Of a DNA stretch of 64,000 nt, positions 27,491 to 37,734 are shown piece by piece. The notes below the pieces were generated by a model. The model did no database searches. It was not told where the DNA came from and was given only the letters and a program-made list of their open reading frames with translations. Each line of letters begins with the position of its first letter. The stretch's first letter is position 1. Position numbers and translations under genes: made by a program. The stretch is taken from contig NZ_FNRD01000006.1 of NCBI RefSeq assembly GCF_900107635.1, positions 124,001-188,000 on the forward strand. The letters are read 5' to 3'. Source of the stretch: Flavobacterium gillisiae (GTDB lineage: Bacteria > Bacteroidota > Bacteroidia > Flavobacteriales > Flavobacteriaceae).

Positions 27491-30400
27491 TTAAAAGTTA
27501 ATATTCATTCCAACTACAATTGATCTTGAACTTGGATTTGTGAAATATTCTATTCCCTTAGCTACTCCTGTTCCAAACTGATTAACATCTGGGTCAATTC
27601 CCTTAACGTTAGTCCATAAACCTAAGTTTCTTCCAGTTACTGATAAGTCAATAGACTCCAAACCTGTCTTTTTTATTAGACTCCCTTTTAGACTATAACT
27701 TAAACTAACTTCTCTTAAACGAGTCCAACTAGCATCTACTACAGCAAATTCATTAATCACAGATCCACCGATACCACCTCCAAGAGTAGTGTACCAATTT
27801 TCATCTAATAATACTGGTCCATTTCCAAAGTTTTGAATATTCCCTCGTACTGTTGATCCACTAGCTATCGTTGCTCCTTTATAATTTTTTAAATCTTGTG
27901 TAAGCGTTACTTCATTTCCTACATCAGCGTGCGTTCCAAAGCCATACAGCACAAATCTTGTACGATCAGCAAGATCATTCCCTTGACTCGTCTCAAACAA
28001 TACGTTTAATGAAAAGTTTTTGTAATTAGCTCTTATTCCTGCAGCACCTCTCCAATCAGGATTTGGATCTCCAAGAACTTTATTTCCTGAAGTGTCTAAT
28101 TGAGGAAAACCATTTGCATCTAAATCATACGAACCATCACTTTTACGCAATGCAGCACTTCCTATTAAAACGCCCACTGGCTGTCCTACAACTGCGGCTG
28201 ACTGAATAGATGATCCTGCGCTAAAATCAACTGAGGCTACCCCAGCCAAATCTGTTACTTCACTTCTATTAGTTGAAATATTACCATATAGATTTAATGA
28301 AAAAGCCTTTCTCTTTAGAAAATTATAGTCAAATTCAAATTCAAAACCTTTGTTTTGAAGCGAAGCCACATTCCCTAACAAACTATCAAATCCGGAAGAG
28401 GGATTTAACGAAATAGGTAGTAGCATATCGTCTGTCTTATTAAAATAATAAGTTCCAGAAAGCTTCAATTTGTTTTTAAAGAGTCTAAAGTCTAATCCAG
28501 CTTCATATTCCTTCTTTTTTTCAAATTCTAAATATGGATTTCCCTGATCATCATTCAATCTATAACCTCCTCCAAAGGCTGTTAAAGAAATAGGATCTGA
28601 ATATCCTGTATATGTTGCAGTTTCATAACCCGTTTCCCATCCGTGAGGATCAGGAGCTAAACCTACTTCACCATAAGCCAATCTAAGCTTTGCAAATGAA
28701 AGCGGACTATCATTGTCTAATTGAAGTAATTCACTAAATTTCAAGCCAACTTCAACACTAGGGTAAACTATTGACTTTACACTGGAAGAAGCATCTTCAT
28801 AAGTAAGTCCCAAATTTAAATTCAACACATCATTGTAATCAAAACTAGATTGACCGTATAAACGTACATTTCTAATTCTTCTATTTTGCTCTTGCTCATC
28901 TTTAATCGAGGCAATTGATGGATTTTGAAGTCTACTATTAAATAGAAAGTCAATAGCTTCTACATATATTTGTTTTCTTTTTCTATCATTAATAGCACTT
29001 CCTACTGTTACTTTGGCCGAAAGTTTATCTGTCAAATCAAAACTCATCAACGAAATTAAGTCAGCTGAAATTTCAGTGTTCTTATAGATTTCATTCTGAT
29101 ACCTTCCTTTATTAGCACTGTCTCCCGAGAACATTGGAAAAAAATACGTTCTATCATCATTATACGTATCAAGTCCAGATCTTAATACAAAATTTAACCA
29201 AGGTGTAGCTTTTACATTAAAATCAATCGACCCAAAAACTCTATCCACTACTGTTTCACTAGTTTGCTCATTAATAGTCCATAGTGGATTATTATACGTT
29301 GGGTTTTCAGTATCTCCCAAATACCTTCTATAACTTCTATGTCTTGAAGGAGTTGGGGTTCCTACGTTATCATAATACGTACCAATGTAATCACTAATAT
29401 CAAAATCAGCTGGGTTCCTTAACAAACCTAAATATACTCCCGCTGTATTAGATCCTTGTTGTATTCTATTAGACGAACTATTGATATAGGATACTTTAGC
29501 TGAAGTATTTAACCAATCGTTAAATTTGTAGGTATTACCAAAGGTTATGGTGTTTTTAAAATAATTACTTTGTCTGATTATCCCTTCTTGATCTAAATGA
29601 GAGGCACTAAAATAAAAAGTTCCTCTCTCATTTCCTCCCGATAAATTTAATTTAACGTCTTGCGCCAATCCATCTTGAAAAATTTGATCAAAATTACTAT
29701 CGCGAAATACATCTTTGGAGTTTTTAGTAACTAGTGGATAATATAGAGAACCATCTGCTGCCTCAAAATATCTTCCCGAAGTATTTACAATATCAGCTCC
29801 TCCAACTCTATCAGCAATTTTATCTCCCCAAGAATTAGCACTTGTAGGGCTATAGATACCTTTCGAACCCTGGCCGTAACTAGTTTGTAAAGCATGTCTT
29901 CTATTAATTTTATCGATAGAAATAGTAGAGCTTAATGAAGCTTTTAATTTACCCGCTTTTCCTCTTTTTGTAGTAATTACTATTACTCCACCTAAAGCTT
30001 GAGACCCATACAAAGACCCCGCAGAAGCCCCTTTAAATACTTGAATACTCTCAATATCATCTGGATTGATATCATTTAATCTTGACTGTTGTGAAACTCC
30101 TCCAGAAGAACCACTTGCTATCCCTTCAAGATTACTATTATTAAGCGGAATACCATCAACAACGATTAATGGTGAACTACCGTTGATAGAACTGACTCCC
30201 CTTATTTGAATGTTAGAACCTGCTCCAGGATCAGCACTAGTACCCGTAATTGAAAGTCCTGCAGCTTTTCCTGCCAAACTATTAATTAACGTTGGCTCTT
30301 TGGCTTTAGACACACTCTCAACACCAATTACCGAATAAGTTGACGCCATGTTGTCTCTTTTTTCCTTAAAACCGGATACGTTTACCACCACCTCATCTAA

Positions 30401-30697
30401 AGCTTGTGCATCACCAGCTAACATGACATTGAATGTAGTTTTTTCTCCAACAGCTACATCAACTGCTTTGTAACCTATATAACTCACTTGCAACACTGCA
30501 TTATTATTAGGAACACTGAGCGAAAATTTCCCGTCAAAATCAGTTGTAGTCCCAATTGTCCCTCCTTTTATTATCACAGTTGCTCCGGGCAAAGGTCCTG
30601 ATTTGTCACTTACGGATCCCTTCACTGTACGCTGCGCAAACAGGTAACCACTTGACATCAAAATGGTTATCGTACATAAAATTAATTTTTTAATCAT
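27491..30697 (-). CDS. SusC/RagA-family TonB-linked outer membrane transporter (copy 2)
   Basis: A 1068-residue SusC: signal peptide (about 1-21), carboxypeptidase-regulatory-like domain (about 24-95, 'GSVSDKSGPLPGATVIIKG'), plug domain (about 105-235 with 'IQIRGVSSINGSSPLIVVDG') and a 22-strand barrel ending 'SIVVGMNINF'. It imports substrate bound by the SusD encoded 11 bases downstream. From the plug onward it is nearly the same protein as the SusC at 32004-35483, but it lacks the STN signalling domain. It begins 23 bases after the M14 gene stop. Confidence 0.93.
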   Translation of the reverse strand: MIKKLILCTITILMSSGYLFAQRTVKGSVSDKSGPLPGATVIIKGGTIGTTTDFDGKFSLSVPNNNAVLQVSYIGYKAVDVAVGEKTTFNVMLAGDAQALDEVVVNVSGFKEKRDNMASTYSVIGVESVSKAKEPTLINSLAGKAAGLSITGTSADPGAGSNIQIRGVSSINGSSPLIVVDGIPLNNSNLEGIASGSSGGVSQQSRLNDINPDDIESIQVFKGASAGSLYGSQALGGVIVITTKRGKAGKLKASLSSTISIDKINRRHALQTSYGQGSKGIYSPTSANSWGDKIADRVGGADIVNTSGRYFEAADGSLYYPLVTKNSKDVFRDSNFDQIFQDGLAQDVKLNLSGGNERGTFYFSASHLDQEGIIRQSNYFKNTITFGNTYKFNDWLNTSAKVSYINSSSNRIQQGSNTAGVYLGLLRNPADFDISDYIGTYYDNVGTPTPSRHRSYRRYLGDTENPTYNNPLWTINEQTSETVVDRVFGSIDFNVKATPWLNFVLRSGLDTYNDDRTYFFPMFSGDSANKGRYQNEIYKNTEISADLISLMSFDLTDKLSAKVTVGSAINDRKRKQIYVEAIDFLFNSRLQNPSIASIKDEQEQNRRIRNVRLYGQSSFDYNDVLNLNLGLTYEDASSSVKSIVYPSVEVGLKFSELLQLDNDSPLSFAKLRLAYGEVGLAPDPHGWETGYETATYTGYSDPISLTAFGGGYRLNDDQGNPYLEFEKKKEYEAGLDFRLFKNKLKLSGTYYFNKTDDMLLPISLNPSSGFDSLLGNVASLQNKGFEFEFDYNFLKRKAFSLNLYGNISTNRSEVTDLAGVASVDFSAGSSIQSAAVVGQPVGVLIGSAALRKSDGSYDLDANGFPQLDTSGNKVLGDPNPDWRGAAGIRANYKNFSLNVLFETSQGNDLADRTRFVLYGFGTHADVGNEVTLTQDLKNYKGATIASGSTVRGNIQNFGNGPVLLDENWYTTLGGGIGGSVINEFAVVDASWTRLREVSLSYSLKGSLIKKTGLESIDLSVTGRNLGLWTNVKGIDPDVNQFGTGVAKGIEYFTNPSSRSIVVGMNINF

Positions 30698-30720
30698 GTT
30701 AAATTGGTTTTAGTTAATAT

Positions 30721-31950
30721 TTATTTGGTTAGTATAATACTCATCATTTGTTCGGCAGACACACTGCCAAAAAGTTCAATCGATTTTTTAGGAGTTGCAT
30801 CTCCAATTTCATAGGTAATTCCAACTGCATCATGACCATACAGAAACCAGCCTTTAGAGACAGGTTTTGTACTGTTGCCAGCTTCTTCATTCACTTTATA
30901 GTTAGGTATATTTTTTTCAAGTGCAGCAAACCAATCTGAAACAAAATTTGGAAGTGTCGTTTCTTTCCTGGTTTTGTTCGTATAAAAAACGTCATGCCAA
31001 GTAGAATGGAAATCCAGTCCTAGTATTATTTTGCCAGAGTCTTTTTTACTAGTTTTATCTATAAATGAAACTACTTTTTTTATCTCAGGCTGCTTGTATG
31101 ATGACCAATCTCTATTTAAATCGACTCCTCCTGCATTATGGCGCCAGTGCCCCATATCTACTCCGTCTGGATTTAAAATAGGAAAAGCTAAAATTCTATA
31201 ATGATCTAAAAATTCCTTAGACAACCCTGAATCATTTAATATTGTCTTCAAGAAACTTTGGAATGCATAATATCCCGTTACTTCTGGCGGATGTTGTCTT
31301 GTTAATAGTATTATGATATCCTTGTTCTTTTTATCTCCTTTATAAATATCCAATACTGGCAAATCTCTCCCTTTGGTAGATTTTCCTACACTTTTTAATT
31401 TGACAAAATATTCCTTTCCTTTAACAACATCTGTGTACCACTTTTTAACATCTGATGATGATTCTATAACTTGTGCTGCAACAACAACAGGCTCTTTACT
31501 TAAGTTTAATTTAATAGTTACAATACTGTCTTTTTTAAAAATAAACGAAGAATCAAGTATGCTCCAATCATTTCCTATTTTTAACTTAGGGATGTATCGA
31601 TGATTGTATCCTTCTGGGTATTGAAACTTAAAATAAAAAGTTTTAGGAGTAGTGGACCAGGTGTTAAAAGCATAATACCCACTATTATTTATTGGTGTAT
31701 TTTCAGGGTTTATTACCACTATTGCCGTACTGTCATTTTCTTTGACAAAACCATTTAAACGCGCTCCATCAAAATCATTACTAGCAAAAACTCCCATATC
31801 CTTTAGCTCATAGGTTTGCTTTGTTTGTATTTCTATACGTTTTGTGGTTGTATCAACTGGAGTTTTAAATGCAACTTCCTTTACAGTAGTACATGCGACG
31901 AAAGCGATCGGCAGTAAAAAACAAAATAATTGGCGATTGGTTGTTTTCAT
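30721..31950 (-). CDS. M14-family zinc carboxypeptidase lipoprotein (paralog B)
   Basis: A 409-residue paralog of the 24795-25970 enzyme. It has a lipobox near 'IAFVAC' (Cys20), an N-terminal beta domain and the M14 motifs: 'TRQHPPEVTG' (zinc His/Glu), 'GGVDLNRDW', 'LDFHSTWHD' (zinc His) and 'GITYEIGDA' (catalytic Glu). Being a lipoprotein it probably sits in the outer membrane beside the SusC proteins encoded on both sides, with gaps of 53 and 23 bases. It likely trims peptides before or after uptake. Confidence 0.88.
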   Translation of the reverse strand: MKTTNRQLFCFLLPIAFVACTTVKEVAFKTPVDTTTKRIEIQTKQTYELKDMGVFASNDFDGARLNGFVKENDSTAIVVINPENTPINNSGYYAFNTWSTTPKTFYFKFQYPEGYNHRYIPKLKIGNDWSILDSSFIFKKDSIVTIKLNLSKEPVVVAAQVIESSSDVKKWYTDVVKGKEYFVKLKSVGKSTKGRDLPVLDIYKGDKKNKDIIILLTRQHPPEVTGYYAFQSFLKTILNDSGLSKEFLDHYRILAFPILNPDGVDMGHWRHNAGGVDLNRDWSSYKQPEIKKVVSFIDKTSKKDSGKIILGLDFHSTWHDVFYTNKTRKETTLPNFVSDWFAALEKNIPNYKVNEEAGNSTKPVSKGWFLYGHDAVGITYEIGDATPKKSIELFGSVSAEQMMSIILTK

Positions 31951-32003
31951 ATTTGGTTAATTCTTTTGGTTAATTCTTAACAGCATCTGTTACATTCCTT
32001 TTT

Positions 32004-35000
32004 TTACAAATTTATTTTCATTCCAAAAACTACAGACTTTGAACTTGGATTCGTAAAATAATCTATTCCCTTACCTACCCCTGTTCCGTATTGATTCACA
32101 TCTGGGTCAATTCCTTTAATCTTAGTCCATAAAGCTAGGTTCCTCCCCGTTATGGATAAATCAATAGACTCCATCCCTGTCTTTTTTATAAGGTTTCCTC
32201 TCAAACTATAACTTAAACTGAGCTCTCTTAAGCGAGTCCAGCTAGCATCTGCCACAGCAAATTCATTAATAACAGACCCTCCAATCCCTCCTCCAAGGGT
32301 AGTGTACCAACTCTCATCTAACAATACAGGGCCATTTCCAAAATTTTGAATATTACCTCGTACTGTTGATCCACTAGCGACAGTTACTCCTTTAAAGTTT
32401 TTTAAATCTTGCGTAAGTATTACCTCGTTACCCACATCAGCGTGCGCTCCAAAACCATACAATACATATCTTGTACGTTCGGCAATATCATTTCCTTGAC
32501 TAGTGTCAAACAGCGCGTTTACTGAAAAATTTTTATAATTAATTTGTATTCCTGCGGCAGCTTTCCAATCTGGATTTGGATCGCCAAGAACTTTATCTCC
32601 CGTTGTGTCTAATTGCGGAAATCCATTTGCGTCTAAGTCTAGTGAACCATCACTTTTACGCAACGCAGCACTTCCTAACAAAATACCCACTGGCTGTCCT
32701 ACCACCGCAGCTGATTTAGTAGATGAACCTGGAGTAAAGTCAACTGAAACTACGCCTGCCAAATCAGTTACTTCGCCTTTATTGGTTGAAACATTACCAT
32801 ATACATCTACCGAAAAGTCCTTTTTCTTTAGGAAATTATAATCAAATTCAAATTCAAAACCTTTATTTTGAAGTGAAGCTACATTGCCTAACAAAGTATC
32901 ATATCCAGAAGACGGATTTAAAGAAATAGGTAGCAGCATATCATCTGTTTTATTAAAATAATAAGTTCCAGAAAGCTTCAATTTATTTCTAAAGAATCTA
33001 AAATCTAATCCTGCTTCATATTCCTTCTTTTTTTCAAATTCTAAATATGGATTTCCCTGATCATCATTCAATCTATATCCGCTACCAAAGGCCGTTAAAG
33101 AAATTCCATCTGAATACCCTGAATAAGTTGCTGTTTCATAGCCCGTTTCCCAACCATGTGGCTCAGGAGCTAAACCAACTTCTCCATAAGCCAGTCGAAG
33201 CTTTGCAAATGAAAGGGGGCTATCAGTATCTAATTGAAGTAACTCACTCCACTTAAAACCAACTTCAACACTTGGATAAATTATTGACTTTACACTAGAA
33301 GAAGCATCTTCATAGGTAAGTCCCAAATTTAGATTCAAAACTTCATTATAATCAAAACTCGATTGACCATATAGACGGACATTCCTAATCCTTCTATTTA
33401 GCTCTTGCTCATCTTTGACAGAGGCAATTGATGCGTTTTGAAGTCGGCTATTAAAGAGAAAGTCAATGGCTTCAACATATATTTGTTTTCTTTTTCGATC
33501 ATTAAGGGCACTTCCAACGGTTACTTTTGCCGAGAGTTTTTCTGTTAAATTAAAATTCATCAAGGAAATTAAATCAGCCGATAATTCCGTATTCTTATAA
33601 ATTTCATTTTGATATCTTCCTCTATTAGCTCCGTCTCCTGAGAACATTGGAAAAAAATACACTCTATCGTCATTATAAGTATCAAGTCCAGATCTTAAGA
33701 CAAAATTCAACCAAGGAGTAGCCTTAATATTAAAATCAATCGACCCAAAAACCCTACCCACTACTGTTTCACTAATCTGTTCATTAATGGTCCATAATGG
33801 ATTATTATAAGTTGGATTTTCTGTGTCTCCCATATACCTTCTATAACTCCTGTGCCTTAAAGCTGTTGGGGCCCCCAGGTTATCATAATAGGTTCCAATA
33901 TAATCGCTAATATCAAAATCAGCCGGATTCCTTAGCAAACCCAAATAAATTCCTGCTGTATTAGACCCTTGTTGAATTCTATTAGAAGAACTATTGATAT
34001 AGGAAACTTTGGCAGAAGTATCCAACCAATCGTTAAATTTGTAGGTATTACCGAAGGTGATGGTGCTTTTTAAATAATTACTTTGTTTGATTATCCCTTC
34101 TTGATCTAAATGCGAAGCACTAAAATAAAAGGTCCCTTTTTCATTACCACCCGATAAATTAAATTTAATATCTTGGGTAATTCCATCTTGAAAAATTTGA
34201 TCAAAATTACTATCTCGATATACGTTTTTAGAGTTTTTTGTAATTATTGGATAATACAAAGTACCATCTGCTGCTTTAAAATATCTACCTGAAGTATTCA
34301 CCGTATCATCTCCTCCTACTCTGTCTGCTATTTTATCTCCCCAAGAATTAGCGGCTGTAGGACTATACTTCCCCCCTGAACCTTGACCATAATTAGTTTG
34401 CAAAGAATGCCTTCTGTTAATTTTATCAATAGAAACAGTGGAGGTTACTGACGCCTTCAACTTCCCTGCTTTTCCTCGTTTTGTAGTAATTACTACTACT
34501 CCACCTAAAGCTTGAGACCCGAATAAAGCCCCAGCAGAAGCCCCTTTAAATATCTGAATCGTTTCAATATCATCAAGATTGATATCATTTAATCTGGACT
34601 GTTGCGAAACTCCCGCATCAGCACCACTTGCTATCCCTTCAAGGTTACTATTATTAAGAGGAATACCGTCAACCACAATTAAAGGCGAACTACCGTTGAT
34701 AGAACTAACGCCCCTAATCTGAATGTTAGAACCCGCACCAGGATCAGCGCTAGTACCCGTAATTGAAAGTCCCGCTGCTTTTCCTGCCAAGCTATTAATT
34801 AATGTTGGCTCTTTTGATCGTGAGATATCCTCAACATCAATTACCGAATAAGTTGATGCTATATCATCTCTTTTTTCCTTAAAACCAGACACGTTTACCA
34901 CTACATCTTCTAAAGCTTGCGTATCCTTAGACAAAATAATATTGAATGTACTTAGCTCTCCAACAGTAACCTCAATAGCTGCATAACCTATGTAGCTCAA

Positions 35001-35483
35001 CTGCATGACAGCTTTATTATTTGCAAGCTCGATAGAAAAATTCCCGTCCAAATCAGATTGCACCCCATTTCTAGTTCCCTTTTCAAGGATATTTGTACCA
35101 GGCAAAGCCCCCCCTACTTCATTGGTGACGGTACCATATATATACTTTGTAGCAGGTACAATGAAAGTTCCATTTTTGAGAGGAATAATTAACTTTTCTT
35201 TCAATACAATATGCTTCCCAACAATTGTATAAGTTAGAGGCTGATCCTTAAAAATAAGCTGTAGTGCAAGTTCCAAATTTTCATTGTGCAGCGAAAGATC
35301 AATCTTTTTTGTTCGCGCTAGGTGCTCCTCGCTATACACAAAACTAAATTTGGTTTGCTTTTCTATTTCTTTAAAAACGGTTAATATCTCGACGTTTTTA
35401 AACTTCAGGCTAACCTTTTGCGCCATTCCTTCACTGCAAAAAAGCATAGAGAATATAAACAGTAAGACATAAGTAATTTTCAT
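32004..35483 (-). CDS. SusC/RagA-family transporter with STN signalling domain (copy 1)
   Basis: A 1159-residue transducer-type SusC: signal peptide (about 1-21), secretin/TonB N-terminal (STN) domain (about 25-95, 'LKFKNVEILTVFKEIEKQ'), regulatory-like beta domain (about 112-185), plug ('IQIRGVSSINGSSPLIVVDG') and barrel ending 'SVVFGMKINL'. STN domains contact the anti-sigma factor, here the FecR encoded 140 bases upstream, so it probably senses substrate and transports it. It has no SusD directly downstream, unlike its near-twin. Confidence 0.93.
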   Translation of the reverse strand: MKITYVLLFIFSMLFCSEGMAQKVSLKFKNVEILTVFKEIEKQTKFSFVYSEEHLARTKKIDLSLHNENLELALQLIFKDQPLTYTIVGKHIVLKEKLIIPLKNGTFIVPATKYIYGTVTNEVGGALPGTNILEKGTRNGVQSDLDGNFSIELANNKAVMQLSYIGYAAIEVTVGELSTFNIILSKDTQALEDVVVNVSGFKEKRDDIASTYSVIDVEDISRSKEPTLINSLAGKAAGLSITGTSADPGAGSNIQIRGVSSINGSSPLIVVDGIPLNNSNLEGIASGADAGVSQQSRLNDINLDDIETIQIFKGASAGALFGSQALGGVVVITTKRGKAGKLKASVTSTVSIDKINRRHSLQTNYGQGSGGKYSPTAANSWGDKIADRVGGDDTVNTSGRYFKAADGTLYYPIITKNSKNVYRDSNFDQIFQDGITQDIKFNLSGGNEKGTFYFSASHLDQEGIIKQSNYLKSTITFGNTYKFNDWLDTSAKVSYINSSSNRIQQGSNTAGIYLGLLRNPADFDISDYIGTYYDNLGAPTALRHRSYRRYMGDTENPTYNNPLWTINEQISETVVGRVFGSIDFNIKATPWLNFVLRSGLDTYNDDRVYFFPMFSGDGANRGRYQNEIYKNTELSADLISLMNFNLTEKLSAKVTVGSALNDRKRKQIYVEAIDFLFNSRLQNASIASVKDEQELNRRIRNVRLYGQSSFDYNEVLNLNLGLTYEDASSSVKSIIYPSVEVGFKWSELLQLDTDSPLSFAKLRLAYGEVGLAPEPHGWETGYETATYSGYSDGISLTAFGSGYRLNDDQGNPYLEFEKKKEYEAGLDFRFFRNKLKLSGTYYFNKTDDMLLPISLNPSSGYDTLLGNVASLQNKGFEFEFDYNFLKKKDFSVDVYGNVSTNKGEVTDLAGVVSVDFTPGSSTKSAAVVGQPVGILLGSAALRKSDGSLDLDANGFPQLDTTGDKVLGDPNPDWKAAAGIQINYKNFSVNALFDTSQGNDIAERTRYVLYGFGAHADVGNEVILTQDLKNFKGVTVASGSTVRGNIQNFGNGPVLLDESWYTTLGGGIGGSVINEFAVADASWTRLRELSLSYSLRGNLIKKTGMESIDLSITGRNLALWTKIKGIDPDVNQYGTGVGKGIDYFTNPSSKSVVFGMKINL

Positions 35484-35552
35484 CTTTAACTCAATTTTAT
35501 TTTTTTGTACTCATCTCCTAGACTAAGTCTGGAATTTGATTTTACTTGACCA

Positions 35553-35576
35553 CCTTGATTTTGCTAGAAATCAAGG
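35553..35576 (-). promoter_or_regulatory. Hairpin in the FecR-SusC intergenic region
   Basis: CCTTGATTT and AAATCAAGG pair perfectly around a 6-base loop, 47 bases after the FecR stop. There is no T-run after the stem on the minus strand, so it is more likely a leader or operator structure than a terminator. Confidence 0.45.
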
Positions 35577-35623
35577 TTTATTGTTCACGAAAAGAAACTC
35601 AAAAAGGCATTTTTTTATCTTTA

Positions 35624-36826
35624 TTACTTTTTATTCGCAAGAACTATAATTTTATTTCCTTCAATTTTAAAACGTACTAAATCTGTTAATTCCATCACTT
35701 TAAGCAGTTCTGAAACGGGCACCGATCTGGACGATTTCATTACAAAAGAATACTTAATATCGTCTCTATACTCTACATCCACATTATAAAATTTAGAGAT
35801 TTGCCCCATAATTGTTCTAATATTGGCTCCTTCAAAATGAAATTGTCCGTTTTTCCAAGCCATAACTTCCTCGAGATTTGCGTTTTCTATTAATTTCAAA
35901 TGATTAGCTCCCAGCACCTGCTGACCTGGTTTAACAATTAAGTGGTCTTTTTCAGTATTACTTTTCTTGCGTTCCACCTTAATACTTCCTTCGATCAAAG
36001 TTATTTTGGCCATAGGCTCATCTGAATAAGCATTAATATTGAATTGCGTTCCTAATGCCTGCGTTTCAATTCCGTTTGCCATTACCTTAAATGGCATGGC
36101 AGGATTTTTTGCCACATCAAAGAAAACTTCTCCTGTCATCTTTACCTTTCTATCGATACCTACAAACCTTGAAGGATAAGTCAATGAAGACCCCGTATTC
36201 AACCAGACTTCCGTTCCATCAGACAGCACCAATTGTACGGGCTTACTCCCCCTTGGCACAAACAAAGTGTTTTCGTTAACAACGCTACTACCATTGTTTT
36301 TTGAGTCTTCATAGATTATTTTACCTCCTTCTGTTTTTGTTACCTGAACATCTCCTTCTGCAACTAATTTTCCATTTGAAGCTTCTTCCAAAACAATTTT
36401 TGTTCCATCAGCAAGTGTCAAAATTGCTTTATTAGTAGCAGGAGCTTGTATATCTATAGCGAACTCTTTTAGCGGTGTTTGATTGAAATCAGAATTATTC
36501 ATTATATAGCTCCAATATCCAGAACCTAATGCCACAACAATAATGGCAGCAGCAACCCATTTATACCAAAAATGCTTATTAGATTTGATTTCAACTTCAG
36601 AATTTAATGCCGTTACGATAGTATTCCACCCCGCATTTTCCCCAATTGAATACATTTTCCCCAGCTCCCCAGTAACCCATTTTTCATTTGTCAGATTTTC
36701 AAATATTTTGGCATTAGCATCTGAAGCTGTAATCCAATTATCCAGAGTACCACGCTCATTGTCATCAAGAGTTCCGTTAAGAAATTTGATAATTAACTCA
36801 TCTATTTGAGGTTGAATATTTGACAT
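35624..36826 (-). CDS. FecR-family anti-sigma factor
   Basis: A 400-residue protein. The cytoplasmic N-terminus (about 1-85, 'IDELIIKFLNGTLDDNERGTL') binds sigma; one membrane helix follows ('WVAAAIIVVALGSGYW'); then a FecR domain (about 175-280, 'VPRGSKPVQLVLSDGTEVWL') and a C-terminal DUF4974 domain (about 325-398, 'FHFEGANIRTIMGQISKFY'). It holds or activates the ECF sigma encoded upstream in response to the STN domain of the SusC encoded next. A terminator and 254 bases separate it from the sigma gene. Confidence 0.92.
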   Translation of the reverse strand: MSNIQPQIDELIIKFLNGTLDDNERGTLDNWITASDANAKIFENLTNEKWVTGELGKMYSIGENAGWNTIVTALNSEVEIKSNKHFWYKWVAAAIIVVALGSGYWSYIMNNSDFNQTPLKEFAIDIQAPATNKAILTLADGTKIVLEEASNGKLVAEGDVQVTKTEGGKIIYEDSKNNGSSVVNENTLFVPRGSKPVQLVLSDGTEVWLNTGSSLTYPSRFVGIDRKVKMTGEVFFDVAKNPAMPFKVMANGIETQALGTQFNINAYSDEPMAKITLIEGSIKVERKKSNTEKDHLIVKPGQQVLGANHLKLIENANLEEVMAWKNGQFHFEGANIRTIMGQISKFYNVDVEYRDDIKYSFVMKSSRSVPVSELLKVMELTDLVRFKIEGNKIIVLANKK

Positions 36827-36940
36827 AAACGTAGCGTTGGATTAATATATATAGAGTAACACGAACTCAAAGTATTTTTAACCATCCAAAAAACATGTTT
36901 TTTGAAAAAAAATTATTCAAGCCTAAAAATCCAACGAAAA

Positions 36941-36982
36941 AAAACCAAAAATCGCTACTTAAGTTCAGTGATTTTTGGTTTT
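36941..36982 (-). terminator. Terminator after the sigma factor gene
   Basis: AAAACCAAAAATC (36941-36953) and GATTTTTGGTTTT (36970-36982) form a 13-base stem with a 16-base loop holding ACTTAAGT. It lies about 100 bases after the sigma gene and can uncouple it from FecR. Confidence 0.65.
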
Positions 36983-37080
36983 ATATAACACACAATGACA
37001 ACTATTTACATCACAACAAGGAAATAAAATTCTTTCCCATAGTGGTATATAAACATGCTGCTTATTATTGTTTTTGATGA

Positions 37081-37686
37081 TTATTGTTTTGAATCCAAGG
37101 CAATCAAGGATAACGTCTTCAGAAGCATAGCCATAGAAAATAAATTTTCATGACTCAAAGCCAATCTGATTTTACGCAAGGCTTTTGCTTTTTGATTTAA
37201 AACGGTTTGAGTACTTATACCCATTTCTTTAGCAATTTCGGCTGTAGTCTTACCTTCTATATAAATAGATTTGAATATTTGCTGGCATTGATTGGGAAGA
37301 TTTTCTATTTCGGCATAAATAGATTGCAATACTTTAGCCGATATCACTTCTTGATCTACAAGTAATTCTTCTAAGGGAGACAAAAGAGAGATTTCCTGAT
37401 GAGATTTATTGTGTCGTTTTTCCTTTCTCAAGAAATCCAAACAAGAATTTTTAGATGCGGTAAATAAAAAAGATCTGATTTCAGAAAGACTTTCAAAATC
37501 TTTTCTTTTCTGTAGTAATTTTAAAAATGTTTCAGTAGATATATCTTCTGCTTCCTGTGAATAGTTAATTATTTTTTGATTGAAATAACATAATGGTCGA
37601 TAATATAGGGTGTACAGTTTGCGAATAGCTTTTTCATTGCCATTCTTAAAATCTTCCAAAAAATGCTTGTCGTTATTATTAGCCAA
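37081..37686 (-). CDS. ECF-type RNA polymerase sigma-70 factor (FecI-like)
   Basis: A sigma factor of about 201 residues with region 2 ('AIRKLYTLYYRPLCYFNQKII' area, 'AEDISTETFLKLLQKR') and region 4 ('LPNQCQQIFKSIYIEGKTTAEIAKEMG' area, HTH near 165-190). It pairs with the downstream FecR and STN-SusC. The start is uncertain: there is no ATG. The frame is open further up and a TTG occurs at 37737, but that codon lies inside a good -7 element, so the TTG at 37686 ('MANNNDKHFLEDF') is preferred. Confidence 0.85.
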   Translation of the reverse strand: MANNNDKHFLEDFKNGNEKAIRKLYTLYYRPLCYFNQKIINYSQEAEDISTETFLKLLQKRKDFESLSEIRSFLFTASKNSCLDFLRKEKRHNKSHQEISLLSPLEELLVDQEVISAKVLQSIYAEIENLPNQCQQIFKSIYIEGKTTAEIAKEMGISTQTVLNQKAKALRKIRLALSHENLFSMAMLLKTLSLIALDSKQ

Positions 37687-37734
37687 AATATAATGATCTG
37701 TTTTGCTTTTAACTTTTGAAGTAAACTTAAAAAA

